NCBI GenBank assembly: GCA_937954195.1
Contig: CALFYR010000501.1
Coordinates: 1-9,329, forward strand
DNA from: an uncultured Dehalococcoidia bacterium
GTDB lineage: Bacteria; Chloroflexota; Dehalococcoidia; Tepidiformales; Tepidiformaceae
DNA length: 9,329 nt
Reading direction: 5' to 3'
Translations under genes and position numbers: made by a program
In this document: positions 6,717 through 9,329 of the stretch, one piece after another
Layout: each line of letters begins with the position of its first letter
Numbering within the stretch: the first letter of the stretch is position 1
The notes under the pieces: generated by a model
Seen by the model: only the letters and a program-made list of their open reading frames with translations
Told to the model about the DNA's origin: nothing
Databases searched by the model: none

Positions 6717-7694
6717 ATGCGGATCCATGTTCAGAGCATTCTCGTTGCTGGCATTGTGGCCGCCCTCGGCCTCACGTTCGCGGCGGCCTGCGGCGGTGGC
6801 GGCGATGACGACGAAGGCCGCGTTCGCGTCGTGGCGACAACCACCCAGATTGGCGCGCTCACCCGCGAAATAGCTGGTGATCGGGTTCGCCTGGACGTGC
6901 TGCTCGATTCCGGCGCCGATGCGCACGACTTCGAGCCCAGCCCGCAGGACGCGGTGACCCTCCGCAATGCCGACCTCGTATTCATGAACGGCATCGGCCT
7001 GGATGAATGGCTCGAGGACATCATCGAAGGGGCAGATGGCGCGGACCACGTCGTCGTCGTGACCGACGGCATAGAGGTTTTCGAGGGAGCAGGCCACGAA
7101 GAGGATGAGCACGAAGAGGATGAGGACGACCACGACGAAGCCGAAGAGGACCACGCCCACGATGAGGGCGACCCGCACGTTTGGCACGACCCGGAAAACG
7201 TCAAGGTGATGGTCCGCAACATCGTCGCCGCACTCCTGGAAGCCGACCCGGACAACGCCGATGCGTATCGCGCCGCCGGCGAAGCCTACGAAGCGCGGCT
7301 GGACGAAGTCGACGCCGAAATTCAGGCACTGATCGACGAAGTCCCCGAGGCGAATCGCAAGCTCGTCACCAACCACGATGCCTTCGGCTACTTCCTTCGT
7401 GCCTACGGCCTGGAGTTCGTTGGCGCCGTGATCCCCAGCACGGGCTCGGGCAGTCAGCCCTCCGCGCAGGAACTCGCCGAACTAAGCGACCTCATCCGCG
7501 ACTCGGGCGTGAAGGCCATCTTCGCCGAGGCCGAGGTCGACCCCTCCGTTGCCGAGCAGCTCGCGAACGATACCGGCGTCACCATCGTCGAGGGGTTGTA
7601 TGCTGACTCGCTCGGCCCCGAAGGCAGCGGAGCCGAGACCGTCGACGGCATGTTGCTCTTTAACGCACGCAAGATTGCGGAGGCACTGAAATAA
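6717..7694 (+). CDS. znuA: Zinc (or manganese) ABC transporter substrate-binding lipoprotein, ZnuA/TroA type
   Basis: A 325-residue extracytoplasmic metal-binding protein of the cluster A-I family that delivers metal to the membrane permease. A hydrophobic signal segment (5-24) ends in A-A-A-C with Cys25 as the likely lipidated residue, followed by a flexible G/D-rich linker. Expected metal ligands are His70 (G-A-D-A-H-D-F-E-P), His154 (D-P-H-V-W-H-D-P), His220 (T-N-H-D-A-F-G-Y-F) and Asp297 (L-Y-A-D-S-L-G). Histidine rather than glutamate at the third site favours zinc over a PsaA-like manganese site. Residues 123-152 form a very acidic loop with His127, 132, 139, 146 and 148, typical of zinc-scavenging members. 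The start at 6717 is chosen because AGGA lies eight bases upstream and the signal peptide begins there; the frame stays open back to 6441, but that part overlaps sbcC and is not secretory. It is first gene of a three-gene transporter operon. Confidence 0.92.
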   Translation: MRIHVQSILVAGIVAALGLTFAAACGGGGDDDEGRVRVVATTTQIGALTREIAGDRVRLDVLLDSGADAHDFEPSPQDAVTLRNADLVFMNGIGLDEWLEDIIEGADGADHVVVVTDGIEVFEGAGHEEDEHEEDEDDHDEAEEDHAHDEGDPHVWHDPENVKVMVRNIVAALLEADPDNADAYRAAGEAYEARLDEVDAEIQALIDEVPEANRKLVTNHDAFGYFLRAYGLEFVGAVIPSTGSGSQPSAQELAELSDLIRDSGVKAIFAEAEVDPSVAEQLANDTGVTIVEGLYADSLGPEGSGAETVDGMLLFNARKIAEALK

Positions 7695-7695
7695 C

Positions 7696-7700
7696 AGGAG
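7696..7700 (+). promoter_or_regulatory. Strong Shine-Dalgarno upstream of znuC, spaced for an ATT codon
   Basis: AGGAG lies directly after the znuA stop. The next in-frame codon at normal distance is ATT at 7706 (five-base spacer), whereas the first standard start, GTG at 7739, is 38 bases away. No ATG, GTG or TTG occurs in the znuC frame between the in-frame TAA at 7661 and 7739. Confidence 0.5.
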
Positions 7701-7738
7701 CGTCCATTCACGGTTCCGATTCCAACCGCGCAGGCGGC

Positions 7739-8464
7739 GTGCTGGAGGTTCGCGATGTCGCCGTGGCCTACGGAGCGAACGTCGCGGTCACGGGCGCGAA
7801 CGCCCGCATCGAACCAGGCACCATCACTGGTCTGATCGGCCCAAACGGCTCGGGGAAGAGCACGCTGCTGAAGGCGATCGCCGGCGTCATCCGGCCGCTC
7901 CACGGGGAGATCCTTCTCGGCGGCGAGCCAATTCGGAAGCGCGCCTCGCGCGTCGCCTTCGTCCCGCAGCGCGAGGAGGTGAACTGGGACTTCCCGGTCA
8001 CGGCCCGCGACGTTGTGATGATGGGCCGCTACCCCTCCCTTGGCATGATCCGTCTCCCGGGCGCGCAGGAGCGCCGCATGGCCGACGCCGCCCTCGAACG
8101 GATTGGGCTCGGTGGCCTGGGTCACCGGCACATCAGCCAGTTCTCTGGCGGGCAACAGCAACGCATCTTCCTCGCTCGCGCCATGGTCCAGGAACCGCTC
8201 CTCGTGCTCCTGGATGAACCGTTCACCGGGGTGGACGTCACGAATCGCGCAATCTTCCACGAGACCATCCAGGAACTCGCCCGCAGCGGCGTCCCCGTTG
8301 TGGTCGCCACGCACGACCTCGATGAGGTCCAGGCGACAACCACGCATGTGCTCTGCATGAACCGTCGAATGGTCGCGTTTGGGCCGACCGCCACGACCTT
8401 CACCCCCGCGAATCTCCGCGCCGCATTCGGTGGCCAGGTAGCCGTCTTCGAGGGCGCCGGATGA
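7739..8464 (+). CDS. znuC: Metal ABC transporter ATP-binding protein, ZnuC/MntB type
   Basis: A 241-residue cytoplasmic ATPase that powers the metal importer. All nucleotide-binding motifs are intact: Walker A G-P-N-G-S-G-K-S-T (34-42), Q-loop V-P-Q-R-E-E-V (75-81, Gln77), ABC signature F-S-G-G-Q-Q-Q-R (135-142), Walker B L-L-V-L-L-D-E-P (154-161) and switch His192 in V-A-T-H-D. The sequence N-W-D-F-P-V-T-A-R-D-V-V-M-M-G-R after the Q-loop is typical of the zinc/manganese subgroup. The GTG at 7739 is the first standard start and gives the usual L-E-V-R-D beginning. However, its own ribosome site is weak, and a perfect AGGAG five bases before ATT at 7706 suggests a possible AUU start adding 11 residues. 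The stop overlaps the permease start as ATGA, so the two membrane-complex subunits are translationally coupled. Confidence 0.93.
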   Translation: MLEVRDVAVAYGANVAVTGANARIEPGTITGLIGPNGSGKSTLLKAIAGVIRPLHGEILLGGEPIRKRASRVAFVPQREEVNWDFPVTARDVVMMGRYPSLGMIRLPGAQERRMADAALERIGLGGLGHRHISQFSGGQQQRIFLARAMVQEPLLVLLDEPFTGVDVTNRAIFHETIQELARSGVPVVVATHDLDEVQATTTHVLCMNRRMVAFGPTATTFTPANLRAAFGGQVAVFEGAG

Positions 8465-9329
8465 GCTGGATTACGGAGCCGCTCCAGTATCCCTTCATGC
8501 AGCGGGCAATGATGGAGGTCGTCATCATCGGCGCCCTCTGCGGGCTCGTGGGGTGTTTCGTCGTGCTGCGCGGCCTCGCCTTTATCGGCGACGCACTGGC
8601 CCACGCCGTCTTCCCCGGCGTTGTCCTCTCCTACGTCGCCGACCGCAGCATCCTGATTGGCGCATTCATCTTTGGTTCGCTCACGGCCGTGGGCATTGGG
8701 CTGCTCTCCCGCAGCCGCCGCGTCAGCGAGGACTCCGCCATCGGCGTCATCTTTGTAGCGTTCTTCGCCCTGGGTGTCGTGGTGCTCAGCCGTCAGGGCG
8801 GCTTCCGCCGGGACCTCGATTCGCTCCTGTTCGGCAACATCCTCGGAGTTTCGATGACGGACGTGTACGTCACGGCCGTCATCGCGCTGGTTGTTGCGGT
8901 CATCGTCCTCGCGCTCCTCAAGGAGTTCACGCTCCTGGCCTTCGACCCGGTGATGGCGCGCGCCGCCGGCTACCCCGTGTTCGCGCTAGACGTCCTGCTG
9001 CTTCTGCTCGTATCGGCCACCATTGTCGTCAGCCTCCAGACGGTCGGAAACATCCTGATCCTGGCGCTTATCGTCACGCCACCCGCTACTGCCCGGCTGC
9101 TCACCGACCGCCTCGGACGGATGATGCTCGCGAGCGTCGCGATCGCAGCCGGTTCGGGCATCCTGGGCCTGTACATCTCGTTTCATGCGGCGACGGCGGC
9201 CGGCGCCAGCATCGTCCTTACCGCGACAGCGCTCTTCCTGCTCGCGGTGGTGTTCGCGCCGACCCATGGCGTGGTCAGCGGCTACCTGCAGCGCCGCCGG
9301 GGCGAGCACCACATCCACCACTTCCACGA
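8461..9329 (+). CDS. znuB: Metal ABC transporter permease, ZnuB/MntB/TroC type (open at right edge)
   Basis: The plus frame reads open for 289 codons to the window end without a stop. It encodes the membrane channel of the importer. Hydrophobic segments occur at about 17-38, 62-82, 93-110, 134-155, 175-196, 198-211, 222-240 and 247-267. Family landmarks are C-F-V-V-L-R-G-L-A-F-I-G-D-A-L-A-H-A-V-F (32-51), the ATPase-contact loop S-R-R-V-S-E-D-S-A-I-G-V-I-F (85-98), F-D-P-V-M-A-R-A-A-G (161-170) and V-G-N-I-L-I-L-A-L-I-V-T-P-P-A-T-A (195-211). Since family members are usually about 270-300 residues, little is probably missing. The visible end is cytoplasmic and His-rich (E-H-H-I-H-H-F-H, 282-289). 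The ATG at 8461 overlaps the znuC stop by four bases. The sequence alone does not settle zinc versus manganese. Confidence 0.92.
   Translation, partial: MSWITEPLQYPFMQRAMMEVVIIGALCGLVGCFVVLRGLAFIGDALAHAVFPGVVLSYVADRSILIGAFIFGSLTAVGIGLLSRSRRVSEDSAIGVIFVAFFALGVVVLSRQGGFRRDLDSLLFGNILGVSMTDVYVTAVIALVVAVIVLALLKEFTLLAFDPVMARAAGYPVFALDVLLLLLVSATIVVSLQTVGNILILALIVTPPATARLLTDRLGRMMLASVAIAAGSGILGLYISFHAATAAGASIVLTATALFLLAVVFAPTHGVVSGYLQRRRGEHHIHHFH

Overview
The window is GC-rich (roughly two thirds G+C by eye) bacterial chromosomal DNA, densely coding on both sides of one divergent intergenic region. The protein types suggest a high-GC free-living bacterium. The combination of a SufR-like regulator, an EVE-domain protein, an SbcCD pair of the 'TSDWQLG' subtype and a ZnuA-type lipoprotein fits Chloroflexota or Actinobacteria. 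I lean towards Chloroflexota, but this is an inference from protein resemblance alone. I see no mobile element, CRISPR array, rRNA or tRNA.

Left half (minus strand, read from about 2434 down to 1): a SufR-like winged-helix regulator with C-terminal cysteines, then a bifunctional riboflavin enzyme RibD, then an EVE-domain protein, then the start of a DCC-family (DUF393) thiol-disulfide oxidoreductase cut by the window edge. Gaps are 39, 24 and about 59 bases and all genes point the same way, so one transcript is plausible. The DCC gene start lies in a stretch that simple ORF prediction leaves empty.

The 286-base region 2435-2720 separates the two divergent transcription units and holds their likely promoters plus small inverted repeats.

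Right half (plus strand): sbcD and sbcC overlap by ATGA and encode a Mre11/Rad50-type nuclease-ATPase complex for DNA-end processing. Both subunits depart from the textbook form. SbcD has substitutions at two canonical metal ligands, and SbcC lacks the CxxC zinc hook and carries a small beta-rich insert between its coiled coils. A 70-base gap with a -10-like TAATAT and an inverted repeat then leads into a metal-uptake ABC transporter: lipoprotein (znuA type), ATPase (znuC type) and membrane permease (znuB type, open at the right edge). The His/Asp-rich loop and a histidine at the third ligand position favour zinc, although manganese cannot be excluded.

No wholly new system is evident. The items most worth a second look are the non-canonical SbcCD architecture, the rearranged cysteine pattern in the SufR-like regulator, the candidate operator before znuA, and a possible AUU start for the transporter ATPase.
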